42,930 nt of DNA from Candidatus Zhuqueibacterota bacterium (GCA_022616415.1 JAKEEU010000052.1:1-42930); one strand, 5' to 3'; counted from the first letter of the stretch, positions 17,060 through 26,370 are shown. Program-made: numbers and translations. Notes: generated by a model from the letters alone, not told the origin.

Positions 17060-17824
17060 ATGTCTGGTCGACCTTATATCTTGGCTGAAACAACCTGGAA
17101 AACCGTTCGCGAAACTCCCTACGAAGTCGCCATACTGCCCTGGGGCGCGACCGAGGCGCACAATTACCATTTGCCTTATTCAACCGATGTCGTGGAGAGC
17201 AACCGCATCGCCGCCGAGGCTGCGCGTCTCGCTTGGGATGCCGGCGCACGGGTGATTGTGTTGCCAACGGTTCCATTCGGCGTGAACACGGGTCAACTCG
17301 ACATCAAACTCACTCTCAACATGAATCCGAGCACACAACTCGCCGTGCTCAACGATATTGCGGCCTCTCTTGCACATCAAGGCATTCCAAAATTGGCCGT
17401 CCTCAACGGACATGGCGGCAACGATTTTCGGCAGATCATCCGCGAGCTTTTGCCGAAGCACAAAATTTTCATCTGCACGCTGGATTGGTATCGCATCGTC
17501 GATGCTTCGCAGTTTTTTGATGAACCTGGCGATCACGCCGGAGAAATGGAAACCAGCTTGATGCAGTTGTTTGTGCCCGAATGGGTGCTGCCGCTTTCCG
17601 AAGCCGGTGATGGAAAAGCGCTAAAGTTCAAACTACAAGGCCTGCGCGAAGGCTGGGTTTGGACTCAACGCGAATGGTTGAAAACGACAGCAGACACCGG
17701 CGTGGGAAATCCGAAAGCGGCGACACCGGAAAAGGGACAGCGCTATTTTGAAGCCGTGACGAAAAAGATCGCTGGATTTTTGGTGGAGTTGGCCAAGGCT
17801 GACGTGCGAGATTTGTATGAATAG
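17060..17824 (+). CDS. Creatininase-family amidohydrolase
   Basis: A 254-residue metal-dependent amidohydrolase of the creatininase/formamide-hydrolase-like family. The metal and active-site motifs are intact: GATEAHNYHLPYSTD (E32, H34, D43), NGHGGN (116-121, H118) and DHAGEMETS (158-166, with E162 and E164). Length is normal for the family. GAGAG lies a few bases before the ATG. As part of the symporter, aminotransferase and amidohydrolase run, it probably opens a cyclic amide or cleaves a formamide-like bond; true creatinine hydrolysis cannot be claimed. The GNAT gene follows after 18 bases. Confidence 0.88.
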   Translation: MSGRPYILAETTWKTVRETPYEVAILPWGATEAHNYHLPYSTDVVESNRIAAEAARLAWDAGARVIVLPTVPFGVNTGQLDIKLTLNMNPSTQLAVLNDIAASLAHQGIPKLAVLNGHGGNDFRQIIRELLPKHKIFICTLDWYRIVDASQFFDEPGDHAGEMETSLMQLFVPEWVLPLSEAGDGKALKFKLQGLREGWVWTQREWLKTTADTGVGNPKAATPEKGQRYFEAVTKKIAGFLVELAKADVRDLYE

Positions 17825-17842
17825 CTAAGCGTTCTAAAGACC

Positions 17843-18289
17843 ATGATGACGATTCGATGTGCTCCAACAAGCGAGCTAATAAGAGTTGAAACCTTCTACC
17901 GCGAAACTGCTTATTACGGCGGCTTAAACGCGGCCGATACGGTAATCGTTGCTGAGAGCGACGGCGAATTAGTGGGTGCGGTCCGACTTTGTGAAGAGGA
18001 AGGCATTCTTGTGCTTCGCGGGATGAGGGTTCGGGAAGATTTTCGCAGACGAGGTGTGGGAACGCAAATCCTTGCTGCGGTTGACAGATTCGTCGGAGAA
18101 CGCCGGTGCTATTGCATTGCCCATCGTTATTTGCGATCCTTTTATGGCCAGATCGAATTTGACGAGATTCAACTGACTGCAGCACCAGCCTTTCTTCAGC
18201 ACCGCCTGGCAAAATATACCGAGCAGGGGCTTGACGTGATTATTATGGCGAGAGAGCGGAAGCCGAAATCGATTACTGCGGTTACTTGA
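17843..18289 (+). CDS. GNAT family N-acetyltransferase
   Basis: A 148-residue acetyl-CoA-dependent acetyltransferase. Motif A with the pyrophosphate loop is visible as REDFRRRGVGTQIL (R68-R69-R70-G71-V72-G73), preceded by the beta4 strand ILVLRGMRV. It acts in the cytoplasm on an unknown amine. It follows the creatininase-like gene closely and may belong to the same transcript. Two adjacent ATG codons offer starts at 17843 or 17846. The 109-base gap after it shows nothing notable. Confidence 0.8.
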   Translation: MMTIRCAPTSELIRVETFYRETAYYGGLNAADTVIVAESDGELVGAVRLCEEEGILVLRGMRVREDFRRRGVGTQILAAVDRFVGERRCYCIAHRYLRSFYGQIEFDEIQLTAAPAFLQHRLAKYTEQGLDVIIMARERKPKSITAVT

Positions 18290-18398
18290 AAAATTACGGA
18301 AAGAAGTGGTCAGCAAAAATTTTGATGGGCGATAATTTGAATTATGAGCTCAAGAAGGCGTTGAAGGTTTGATGAATAAGTAAAGTGGAGTGACAATC

Positions 18399-19622
18399 GT
18401 GAATGAAATTGAAAGCAAAGGCCGCAGCCCGTTTTTTCCGGACCAGCCGGTTCCCGTCGAACTTTTTATGGGAAGAGCGGAACAACTCCGGCACCTCATG
18501 ACTCGCGCCGTCGGCCAGGTGGCGGAAGGAAAACCCGTTTCGGTTTTTTTGGAGGGCGAGTATGGAATTGGCAAAACTTCCGTTGCCCGTTTTGCCCAAT
18601 GGTTGGCCGAGCGCAATCATGGACTTCTGGGAATCTATGCGACGCTCGAACGCGCGGAGAGCATGGATGACGTCGGCGCGGCAGTGCTGGAAGCGACGCT
18701 GCGATCCGGCGCCTACAATCCCAAACTCGGCGAAAAAATTCGGGAGGGATTTGCCAAGTTCGTTGGGGAGCAAAGTCTTTTCGGCGTGACCATTCATGCC
18801 GAAGCGCTTCGCAAGGAAGCGCCGAATATCACACGCGGGCTTCTGCCTTTTTTGACGCAGACACTCGAACGGGTTCGCGCCGACGGCGCGCGTGGCATCT
18901 TCCTGGTTTTGGATGAAATCAATGGCATCGTGAGCAATCCGAAGTTTGCGCCTTTTTTGAAAGGCATTGTGGACTCCAATGCCGCGATCTCTCTTGAGAG
19001 GCCAACGTTGCCACTTTTGCTCATGCTCTGCGGTGTCGCGGAGCGCCGCCGGCAATTGATCGCCCAGCACGAACCGGTTGGTCGAATCTTTGATGTCGTC
19101 AGCATCGAGCGGATGACCGAAGAAGAAATGAGCGGATTTTTTCGCAAAGCCTTTGATTCAGCGCACATGGCAGTTGAGCCTGGCGCGATGGATATCATGA
19201 CGCATTACGCTGCCGGATTTCCCAAGGTCATGCACTTGATCGGAAATGCCGCCTATTGGTTGGATCGTGATGGCCGCATCGACAAAGACGATGCCATGAA
19301 TGCAGTGGTCCTGGCTGCCGAAGAAGTTGGAAAACGATACGTCGATCAACAAGTTTATGCCGCCTTGCGGAGCGCTGATTATCGTTCCATTCTTGCCAAG
19401 ATTGCCCGCATGGGGCCCGACACCATGAGTTTTACAAAAGGTGACGTGGTCAAGGGGCTTACAGAAAAGGAAAAAGGGAAGCTCAATAACTTTCTCCAAA
19501 AAATGAAACGCCTGGGTGTCTTGCGCTCCGGCGAAGTGCAGGGCGAATATGTTTTCACAGTTCGGATGGTGCGACTTTACATTTGGCTGCAAAGCCTGCA
19601 AAAGGAAAAGTTAAAGAACTGA
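18399..19622 (+). CDS. AAA ATPase with ORC/Cdc6-like core and C-terminal winged helix
   Basis: About 407 residues. The GTG at 18399 is chosen because GGAG (18387-18390) lies 8 bases before it; the GTG at 18390 overlaps that site. P-loop GEYGIGKTS (53-61, K59), Walker B VLDEING (D172, E173), and the N-terminal GRAEQLRHL box are typical of the ORC1-type STAND/AAA ATPases. The C-terminal hundred residues (SFTKGDVVKGL...NNFLQKMKRLGVL) look like a winged helix for DNA or protein binding. Role unknown; solitary members often associate with mobile or defence loci. The outer-membrane barrel gene starts 7 bases after its stop. Confidence 0.8.
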   Translation: MNEIESKGRSPFFPDQPVPVELFMGRAEQLRHLMTRAVGQVAEGKPVSVFLEGEYGIGKTSVARFAQWLAERNHGLLGIYATLERAESMDDVGAAVLEATLRSGAYNPKLGEKIREGFAKFVGEQSLFGVTIHAEALRKEAPNITRGLLPFLTQTLERVRADGARGIFLVLDEINGIVSNPKFAPFLKGIVDSNAAISLERPTLPLLLMLCGVAERRRQLIAQHEPVGRIFDVVSIERMTEEEMSGFFRKAFDSAHMAVEPGAMDIMTHYAAGFPKVMHLIGNAAYWLDRDGRIDKDDAMNAVVLAAEEVGKRYVDQQVYAALRSADYRSILAKIARMGPDTMSFTKGDVVKGLTEKEKGKLNNFLQKMKRLGVLRSGEVQGEYVFTVRMVRLYIWLQSLQKEKLKN

Positions 19623-19629
19623 TGGCGTC

Positions 19630-20868
19630 ATGCGACTGAAATCACTTTTTGTCATTCTGCTGTTGAACTGCCAACTGTTTGCCCAAAACCTTGACTTGCT
19701 CACGCACCACGCCTCCGGAAAATACCGCGGCATGGCGGGTGCGGGAATGGCGGCCGTGCAAGGTGTTTCATCGGTCGATTTCAATCCGGCAGGTTTGGCG
19801 GGCACACAACACATTTCCTTTTCAACTTCGCAGAGCACGACTTACTACCGCTACGCGCTCTTCAGACAAAATGTAGATAAGTGGGCATTCAATCTTGACT
19901 GGCACAGCTCACAATACAATTTTGAGAATATCCTTGCGGTCATTCCCCTCAACAAGAAAATTGGTTTGGGAATCGGCTACATTCAAAAACTCAATCCTTT
20001 CCTCAAAAATAGCAGAAGAGCGATTACGGGCAGCAGCCTGATTAATCAAGTGACGGATGGAAGCGTCTATGCGCTCACCGTGGCTTCGGGTGTCACCATC
20101 TCCAAAAACATTTTGCTGGGCATTTCACTTGCCAGATACACTGGAACCGTCACCAGCAAACTGCAGGGTGACAATCACGGCCGCGAGCTTTTCAAATCGG
20201 CCCAATTGGAAAGTGATCTCAAAGGCATGAATTTTGATCTCGGCATAATATTCAAAAGCGAAAAATTCAGCGCCGGTGTCGCCTTCGCGCCGCCGTTTGA
20301 GTTGACCGTTGACACGCAGAAGCAAATCTCCGAAGACAACTCGTACGCATCGCTTTTCCCCAATTACGATCAAACCAAATGGAAAATGCCGTGGATTGGC
20401 CGCCTTGGTTTCGCTTATACCGGTTATCAGAATTGGACTTTTGCTTTTGACCTGGAAACCCATCACTATGAAAGTTCGGAGGTGCGGTTGAATTTGGTCG
20501 AATTCGGCGGCGCGCCGAATTGGAAGGACAGCAACATTTTACGAGCAGGGATCGAGTTTTATCCGTTCCGCCGCCCGCATTTGCCGGTGAGATTGGGCTA
20601 TGCCTATATTCCACAACTCTATGCCTCGAACCAAGCCATTGGAGAAGGGAATACTATTTTGTCGTATGAGAACACGAAGCAAAATATCAGACACCTTTTT
20701 GCCGCCGGAACGAAGCTGTCTTATTCAAATTTCATTCTGAACCTCGGACTTGAGTATGCGTTGCTCAAATGGCACCGAGATTTGCAGACTCTCGATAGCA
20801 TCGTGGATGATTACAAAGAGAAAAACTACGTCCTTGCTGCTGAGTTGATTTGCTCTTTTCAACAATGA
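19630..20868 (+). CDS. PorV/PorQ- or FadL-like outer-membrane beta-barrel protein
   Basis: A 412-residue exported protein. The signal peptide MRLKSLFVILLLNCQLFAQ has a probable cleavage after residue 19. The mature start carries GMAGAGMAAVQGVSSVDFNPAGLAG, the hallmark of PorV/PorQ and FadL-like barrels. The rest alternates polar and hydrophobic residues ending in an aromatic (CSFQQ), as in outer-membrane strands. It implies a diderm host. It is packed between an ATPase gene (7-base gap) and an aldo/keto reductase (ATGA overlap). It might be a transport channel or a secretion accessory protein; no type IX sorting domain was seen on other proteins here. Confidence 0.78.
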   Translation: MRLKSLFVILLLNCQLFAQNLDLLTHHASGKYRGMAGAGMAAVQGVSSVDFNPAGLAGTQHISFSTSQSTTYYRYALFRQNVDKWAFNLDWHSSQYNFENILAVIPLNKKIGLGIGYIQKLNPFLKNSRRAITGSSLINQVTDGSVYALTVASGVTISKNILLGISLARYTGTVTSKLQGDNHGRELFKSAQLESDLKGMNFDLGIIFKSEKFSAGVAFAPPFELTVDTQKQISEDNSYASLFPNYDQTKWKMPWIGRLGFAYTGYQNWTFAFDLETHHYESSEVRLNLVEFGGAPNWKDSNILRAGIEFYPFRRPHLPVRLGYAYIPQLYASNQAIGEGNTILSYENTKQNIRHLFAAGTKLSYSNFILNLGLEYALLKWHRDLQTLDSIVDDYKEKNYVLAAELICSFQQ

Positions 20869-21857
20869 AAAAGCGAAAATTTGGCAATACCGATCTCTTG
20901 GTGAGTGAAGTTGGTTTTGGTGCGTGGGGAATCGGCGGCCCGGCGATGGCCGGCGCCATACCGATTGGTTGGGGCAAGGTCGATGACGCCGCGTCTATTC
21001 GCGCGCTTGAAAAGTCTGTCGATCTTGGCATTAATTTTTTTGATACGGCGGACTTTTACGGTTTCGGCCATTCCGAAGAGTTGATTGGCAAAGTCTTGGG
21101 AAATCGCCGAGACGTCATCATCGCCACCAAAGTCGGCCATCGACTCGCCAACGGCGGCTCCATTGTTTTGGATTATTCCAAAGCGCATATTCTTAAAGCC
21201 TGCGAAGCCAGTCTGAAAAAATTGCAGCGCGATGCCATCGATTATTATCAACTGCACTCCGCCAAGCGCGAGCATTTGGAGAAGGGCGAATGTGTTGAAG
21301 CCATGAGGATGCTGCAAGCGCAGGGCAAAATTCGCTATTGGGGAATTTCGCTCAACACGTTCAATCCCCATCCCGAAGCCGAGTTTATGATGCAGCAGCA
21401 GTTGGGTTCGGGTTTTCAAATCGTGTTGAACATCATCAACCAGCGCGCGTTGGAGCTGATCAGAACAGCGCACATGCAGAATTACGGCATCATTGCGCGC
21501 ATGCCGCTGCAGTTCGGCTTATTGACAGGGAAATTTGCGCCAACGACGCGTTTTGATAAAAACGACCATCGCCATTTCAGATTGCCACCGGCTTTATTGG
21601 AAGCCGCGCTGCACGATCTTGCCGAAGTTTGGCCGCTGTGCAAAAAATATAAGATCTCACCAACTTCCCTGAGTTTGAGCTTCATCTTGAGCTTTCCCGA
21701 AGTTTCAACCGTTATTCCTGGCATCAAAACCGTCGAACAGGCGGTGGAAAACACCACGGACATTGTTCAATTGCAGGATGAAGATATAAAATCTCTGATG
21801 CAGCTTTACCACGACAAATTGTGCAAGCTGGTTGATCTCATGGAAAGAATCGGGTAG
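20865..21857 (+). CDS. Aldo/keto reductase
   Basis: A 330-residue NADPH-dependent TIM-barrel reductase. The catalytic tetrad is complete: D60 in FFDTADFYG, Y65, K89 in IATKVG and H131 in YYQLHSAK. KFGNTDLLVSEVGFGAWGIGG is the standard N-terminus. An in-frame ATG at 20850 exists, but the ATG at 20865 overlaps the preceding stop as ATGA and gives the canonical start MKKRKFGNTDL. It acts in the cytoplasm on aldehydes or ketones, possibly sugar derivatives given the neighbouring glycoside genes. Confidence 0.9.
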   Translation: MKKRKFGNTDLLVSEVGFGAWGIGGPAMAGAIPIGWGKVDDAASIRALEKSVDLGINFFDTADFYGFGHSEELIGKVLGNRRDVIIATKVGHRLANGGSIVLDYSKAHILKACEASLKKLQRDAIDYYQLHSAKREHLEKGECVEAMRMLQAQGKIRYWGISLNTFNPHPEAEFMMQQQLGSGFQIVLNIINQRALELIRTAHMQNYGIIARMPLQFGLLTGKFAPTTRFDKNDHRHFRLPPALLEAALHDLAEVWPLCKKYKISPTSLSLSFILSFPEVSTVIPGIKTVEQAVENTTDIVQLQDEDIKSLMQLYHDKLCKLVDLMERIG

Positions 21858-21936
21858 CAAAAGTGGCTGCTAACAGAGGAAATCATGATGTCCAAAATTC
21901 CCACGCGGACGAAACGCAACCAAATAGAAAAAGCGC

Positions 21937-22095
21937 ACGCAAAGACGCCGAGACGCAAAGGATACGCAAAGTTTTGGCCTGTTTTTAAATTTCTACGTAC
22001 CTGTAAGGAAAGAATTGAGCGAATTGTTCACAGGTTGGAAGAATAGCTGTTTTTGCTTTTCTCTGCGTGATCTTTGCGCCTTTGCGTCTTTGCGT
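21937..22095. repeat. Inverted array of 8-bp words (ACGCAAAG / CTTTGCGT)
   Basis: The left arm is ACGCAAAG, ACGCCGAG, ACGCAAAG, then GAT, then ACGCAAAG (21937-21971). The right arm is CTCTGCGT, GAT, CTTTGCGC, CTTTGCGT, CTTTGCGT (22061-22095). Both arms keep an 8-bp period interrupted by one 3-bp insert. About 90 bases of unrelated sequence lie between. A second copy of the family is at 26269-26349. The array occupies most of the 284-base gap before the GH127-like gene. Confidence 0.7.
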
Positions 22096-22141
22096 GATAG
22101 TTTTTGTTTTATTGCAATGATTCGACTCTTGAGAGTAAAGA

Positions 22142-23344
22142 ATGACAAACGATTCCAAGCAAACCCTCGCCCTCGAAACTTATGTGAAGCGCAGCTTCAA
22201 TTACTACACCAATATGGTTGATGCGAGCGGTGTGCCATATTTCAACATCTTTTGGATTGATCCTGCCGAGGCGGCGCACGACTGGCCTGATTCCGGCGAT
22301 GTCACCGCGCGGCAACTACAGGCGGTAATTATGGCGCGACGCATGACCGGCGTTGAGCTTCCCATCGAAAAAGTTTGGCACCAAAATATTCTCTCCTGTT
22401 TCGATCCGCAAACGGGTTTGATAATTCGACCCCACACGCCTTACGCCGATGGTGACGAAAACGTGAGCTTCATAGGCGATCAGGCGCTGACGCTTTACGC
22501 CTTGGTGACGGCATATCTCGATAGAACGGTTCGCAATCATTTGACCGAAAGTCAAGTGGGTGACGCCTCGTGGTTGCGATCCGATGCGAGCAAATCCGAC
22601 ACGGAACAATTCACCTGGCGTGATATCGACAAACGAATGGCCGGTGGTTATGCCGGCTGGAGCTCGCCGAATCACATTCTCGCCGCCTGTGAAACTCTGC
22701 CCTGGGGCGGTCCCGAACTGCGGGAAAAAATTCGCGCCTTCCAAAACTGTTGCGGCGGCTCCGGCACGCACGCCTTTTTCATTGCGTGGAAAAATGCGGC
22801 GCGCTACGATAATGGATGTCTCGCCGTGAATTTGCATCTCGACAAGCTGCTGCCGCAAGCCGAAATCCGCGGTTATCAACCATATCGAGGTTTGCTTACG
22901 ATTCAATTGAAAGCGTCATGCAACGTCAAGGTTCGCATACCGGAATTTGTTAAAGCGGAGGAAATGAAGGTTGAGCCGAATATGGCAAGCGCAAAAACGT
23001 GGGGTAATTTTCTCGATCTCGACCACAGGCAAGCCGGAGAGATGATCAGAATCACTTACCCGCTTCCCGTTTATCAAGAAGAAATCAGCGTTGGCAATCC
23101 TGGCTTTCGCCAATATCATTATCGTGTGACGTGGAAGGGCGATACCGTCGTGAAGATGGAACCGCTGGGAAATGATTATGAAACCGGCTATTCTGATTTT
23201 GACAAAAAAGATGTCGCGTGTTTTTATGGCAGGACCGGCCCAGGTGAATTATATCAACGCGAGTTGATGTTGGCCGACGCCATGGCAGAGTTGAGTGATA
23301 TTCATTTGGACGATGGAACACTGGATTTTTGGTACATTCAGTAG
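22142..23344 (+). CDS. GH127-like (beta-L-arabinofuranosidase family) protein, internally shortened
   Basis: A 400-residue protein. The C-terminal part resembles GH127-type proteins: VRNHLTESQVGDASWL, AGWSSPNHILA, the cysteine-containing NCCGGSGTHAFF (C203, C204), then a beta-sandwich with VRIPEF. The N-terminal 120 residues look like the first helices of an alpha/alpha barrel. The two parts join at AYLDR-TVRNHL (about residue 128), where relatives I remember have a couple of hundred more residues. It therefore looks like an in-frame internal deletion and may be inactive. The start is uncertain, with no good ribosome site. It begins the carbohydrate region. Confidence 0.6.
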   Translation: MTNDSKQTLALETYVKRSFNYYTNMVDASGVPYFNIFWIDPAEAAHDWPDSGDVTARQLQAVIMARRMTGVELPIEKVWHQNILSCFDPQTGLIIRPHTPYADGDENVSFIGDQALTLYALVTAYLDRTVRNHLTESQVGDASWLRSDASKSDTEQFTWRDIDKRMAGGYAGWSSPNHILAACETLPWGGPELREKIRAFQNCCGGSGTHAFFIAWKNAARYDNGCLAVNLHLDKLLPQAEIRGYQPYRGLLTIQLKASCNVKVRIPEFVKAEEMKVEPNMASAKTWGNFLDLDHRQAGEMIRITYPLPVYQEEISVGNPGFRQYHYRVTWKGDTVVKMEPLGNDYETGYSDFDKKDVACFYGRTGPGELYQRELMLADAMAELSDIHLDDGTLDFWYIQ

Positions 23345-23381
23345 AGTCATTTTTGTTTTACCTCTAACCTCTTGAATTGCT

Positions 23382-23885
23382 ATGAGCAAAAAAACTTCAG
23401 ATCGTATTCCAAAAGAAATGCAGTCAATATTTGAAGGCGTCGTCGGCATAACCGATGGTTTTTGCCAAGCACATCTCAACCAAGAGTATGCCGATCTGTG
23501 CCGAAAAATGACTGCGGCATTGTGTCGTAAACGGCCTTCACCTCTCGCCAGCGGTGCCATTGAAATCTGGGCAAGCAGTATTCTGTATGCCGTCGGCAAA
23601 GTCAACTTTCTCTTTGACAAGACGCAGACGCCCCACTTGCGCGCTGAAGAGCTTTGTTCTCTGCTCGGAGTGAGCAAGAGCACCGTCTCTGCCAAAGCCA
23701 AACGCATTTTTGATCTCTTGGATATTGTGCTTTTGGATCCGAAGTGGTGTCTGCCAAGTAAGCTTGCGGATAATCCATTAGCTTGGATGATCAGTGTGAA
23801 TGGATTTATGATTGATGCTCGCCACGCGCCCCGCGAGATTCAGGAAGAGGCTTTTCGGCGCGGCCTTATTCCATATCTACCATAA
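23382..23885 (+). CDS. DUF6398-like protein with helix-turn-helix
   Basis: A 167-residue cytoplasmic protein resembling the DUF6398 family. Residues about 86-111 (HLRAEELCSLLGVSKSTVSAKAKRI) form a clear helix-turn-helix, suggesting DNA binding. The N-terminal helical part includes IWASSILYAVGKVNFLFDK, typical of the family. No function is established. It starts 37 bases after the GH127-like gene and stops 3 bases before the next gene, so it is likely co-transcribed and could regulate the neighbouring carbohydrate genes, which is inference. Confidence 0.7.
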   Translation: MSKKTSDRIPKEMQSIFEGVVGITDGFCQAHLNQEYADLCRKMTAALCRKRPSPLASGAIEIWASSILYAVGKVNFLFDKTQTPHLRAEELCSLLGVSKSTVSAKAKRIFDLLDIVLLDPKWCLPSKLADNPLAWMISVNGFMIDARHAPREIQEEAFRRGLIPYLP

Positions 23886-23888
23886 CGG

Positions 23889-26258
23889 ATGCAAATGACA
23901 AAATCTGCATCACCATCGACACTCATTGTGCTTGATCAGTCACAGCGAGGGTTGATCGAGTTGGCGAACGAACGGATAAAAATTCTCCTCGAGAATCGCG
24001 AGGGTTATTATCAAGAATCCTATTTTGCCAAAGATTCCGAGTGGCATTTGCTGCTCGAAAGCGGCAATCGTTTGCGGCCGGAGCCGGCGCTCAAATGCGA
24101 CGGCCATCCCCTGCCGGTTGCTTTCACCGAGGCGAAGGTCGTTACGAACAACGAGCGGCGCGCGATCGTGTTTCTGATCGCCAGTCACAAAAATCATCTG
24201 ATCGTTAAAATCATCGCGTTGGGAGCGGATGATCCCTTCGTGCAAATCTTCGTGGCCTATCGCGCGCTCGGCACGATCAAATTGGATGGTGTGCTCTCTA
24301 CCTACTCGTTTGTTCCCGACGGCAGGAAATACGCGGAATACAAACCGCTGGATTTTATTTTTACACCGCAACTGCGGCCCGAGCCCAACGACGTGATCGC
24401 CGACCACACCTTTCGCTCTCCCGCGTTGATGATGCAGCAAGGCCCTCTCTTCGCCGCGCTCATCCCTGACGTTGAAATGCTGGCAGCAGAGCGCATGATC
24501 AAAACCGCCGCGGACGTTCAGGTCGAAACTTCCGAGACGCCGCTGCTCTCGTATGGCTTCCTGAATTGGCAGCGCCGCGATCATGTTTACTACACCATGG
24601 CAGAGCCTGAACCCATCGCACTTGAGGATAAAGCGCTTTTCTGCAGTCATTATCTCTTCTTGAATGCGAAGGCTGAACCGCGTTGCGGCTTTCAGGACGT
24701 GGTGCGATTTCACTGGGCTACTTGCGGCCGAGATAATCTGGCGCAATCCCAAGGCCCGCAAGCCGAACCGTTTGCCAATTACATCCGCAAAGCGTGGGAC
24801 GAGTATTTGCCGCAAATCGCGCTCGATGGCGCCTGCGGCGCCACAGGCGCCGAATACAATGGCAAGCCGATTACGCTGCTGCGGCAAGGACGTTTGGCGT
24901 GGAGCAACAATCTTCATCCGGAAGCCGACAACGATAATTGGTTTAACGTTTGGTTTCAATCTTTGCGCACGGCGTATGGGATGTATTTGCACGGTAAAAA
25001 TGCCGGCGATGCGGCGCTGATACAAAGAGCAATCAACGTGCTCAACTTGGCTTTGTCCGCTCCGCAACACCACGGCATTGCGCCGTCGATTTTTTATTTG
25101 GACAGTCGCGGCGGGCATTGGGTGGCGGACCATGCTTGGGGCGGCATCGCCAACGGCGAATACTATTCAATGTTTCATAACGCCTGGACGTGTTATTGGC
25201 TTTTGCAATGGATTGAGCTTCTGCCGGAAAGAAGCGACGAGATTTTAGATTACACCCAAGCCTTTGCTGATTTTCTTCTCTCACAGCAACAGCCATCTGG
25301 CGTGATCCCTTCGTGGTATCATCCCGACACGCTCGAGCCGGCGGCAGCCTTGCGCGACGAAAATGCCGAGATTGCCGGCGCCGCGCTCTTTCTCGCCGAG
25401 CTTTATGCGCGCACCAAAAAAGAAAAATATCTTGTTGCATCGGAAAAAGCCATGTGTTATATTTTCACGCACATTTTTCCAGCGCGCCAGTGGTTTGACT
25501 ACGAGACGTTCTTTTCCTGCTCACGCAAGCCCCTCGGATTTTTTGACGCTTACACGCAGCAACATCCGCAAAACACGCTCTCGATGCAGCAAGCGGCTGA
25601 AGCTTGCTGCACGTTGTACAAGCTGACCGGCAACGAGAGCTACAAAGAGCATGGAATTTCCATCATCGACTATCTCTGTCTTTATCAGCAAGTTTGGAGT
25701 CCGCCGTGGATGTCGCGCCAATTGTTCGGCGGCTTCGGCGTGCAAAATACCGACGCCGAGTGGAGCGACTCGCGGCAGGGCTATTTTGCGGTGACGCTAA
25801 TGAACTATTACGACCTGACCGGCGAGCGCGAATATTTCGAGCGCGGCGTGGCGGCCCTGCGCGCGATGTTTGCGTTATTCGAATCTCCCGACTCGCCGCG
25901 AACTTTTGAAAATTACGGGCACGACGAAGATGACCGGCCAGGCGGCGTCACGGGAATTCATTGGGGGACGGGCAGCTCGGTGGTTTCCATTCACATTATC
26001 CAGCAGCGTTATGGCGATGCTTATGTGAATGTCTCCGGAAAATGGGGCGTGGGGATCGATGGTTGCCGTATCGCAAACGTGGGGATCGAGGAGAGCGCCA
26101 TTCGTTTTGAGCTTCTCGACAACGTGGCAACGCCTCGGGGTGTCAAGATTAAGTTTGCGAAACTCGTACATGCAAATTATGAATTGACGATCAATGAAAA
26201 ATTTTTGGGAATGTTTTCAGCGGATGAACTACAGAATGGAATTGATGTGGATTTGTAA
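23889..26258 (+). CDS. Large toroid glycosidase-like protein, family not recognised
   Basis: A 789-residue protein without a signal peptide. Residues about 1-300 look like a beta-rich domain. Residues about 330-690 have repeated helical hairpins with aromatic and acidic clusters (NDNWFNVWFQSLRTAYGMY, ADHAWGGIANGEYYSMFHN, DENAEIAGAALFLAELYAR, TDAEWSDSRQGYFAVTLMNYY), the pattern of (alpha/alpha)6 six-hairpin glycosidases. A small beta domain ends it. I cannot name a GH family. The start may be at 23889 or at the next ATG, 23895; neither has a ribosome site. It lies 3 bases after the DUF6398-like gene. A cytoplasmic oligosaccharide hydrolase or isomerase role is a guess. Confidence 0.7.
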   Translation: MQMTKSASPSTLIVLDQSQRGLIELANERIKILLENREGYYQESYFAKDSEWHLLLESGNRLRPEPALKCDGHPLPVAFTEAKVVTNNERRAIVFLIASHKNHLIVKIIALGADDPFVQIFVAYRALGTIKLDGVLSTYSFVPDGRKYAEYKPLDFIFTPQLRPEPNDVIADHTFRSPALMMQQGPLFAALIPDVEMLAAERMIKTAADVQVETSETPLLSYGFLNWQRRDHVYYTMAEPEPIALEDKALFCSHYLFLNAKAEPRCGFQDVVRFHWATCGRDNLAQSQGPQAEPFANYIRKAWDEYLPQIALDGACGATGAEYNGKPITLLRQGRLAWSNNLHPEADNDNWFNVWFQSLRTAYGMYLHGKNAGDAALIQRAINVLNLALSAPQHHGIAPSIFYLDSRGGHWVADHAWGGIANGEYYSMFHNAWTCYWLLQWIELLPERSDEILDYTQAFADFLLSQQQPSGVIPSWYHPDTLEPAAALRDENAEIAGAALFLAELYARTKKEKYLVASEKAMCYIFTHIFPARQWFDYETFFSCSRKPLGFFDAYTQQHPQNTLSMQQAAEACCTLYKLTGNESYKEHGISIIDYLCLYQQVWSPPWMSRQLFGGFGVQNTDAEWSDSRQGYFAVTLMNYYDLTGEREYFERGVAALRAMFALFESPDSPRTFENYGHDEDDRPGGVTGIHWGTGSSVVSIHIIQQRYGDAYVNVSGKWGVGIDGCRIANVGIEESAIRFELLDNVATPRGVKIKFAKLVHANYELTINEKFLGMFSADELQNGIDVDL

Positions 26259-26268
26259 AAAAACTTTC

Positions 26269-26349
26269 ACGCAAAGACCCCGCCGCGGCGGGGCAAAGGA
26301 TCGCAAAGAAAATACTTTGCGTATTCTTTGCGTCTCTGCGTCTTTGCGT
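26269..26349. repeat. ACGCAAAG / CTTTGCGT inverted array
   Basis: The left arm has ACGCAAAG at 26269 and further GCAAAG words around 26293 and 26303. The right arm is CTTTGCGT (26315), ATT, then CTTTGCGT, CTCTGCGT, CTTTGCGT (26326-26349) in 8-bp register. A perfect GC-rich palindrome CCCCGCCGCGGCGGGG sits in the left arm. The right arm is in frame with, and would encode part of, a leader for the next protein. Confidence 0.7.
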
Positions 26350-26370
26350 GCGCTTTTTCTTTTTATACTT

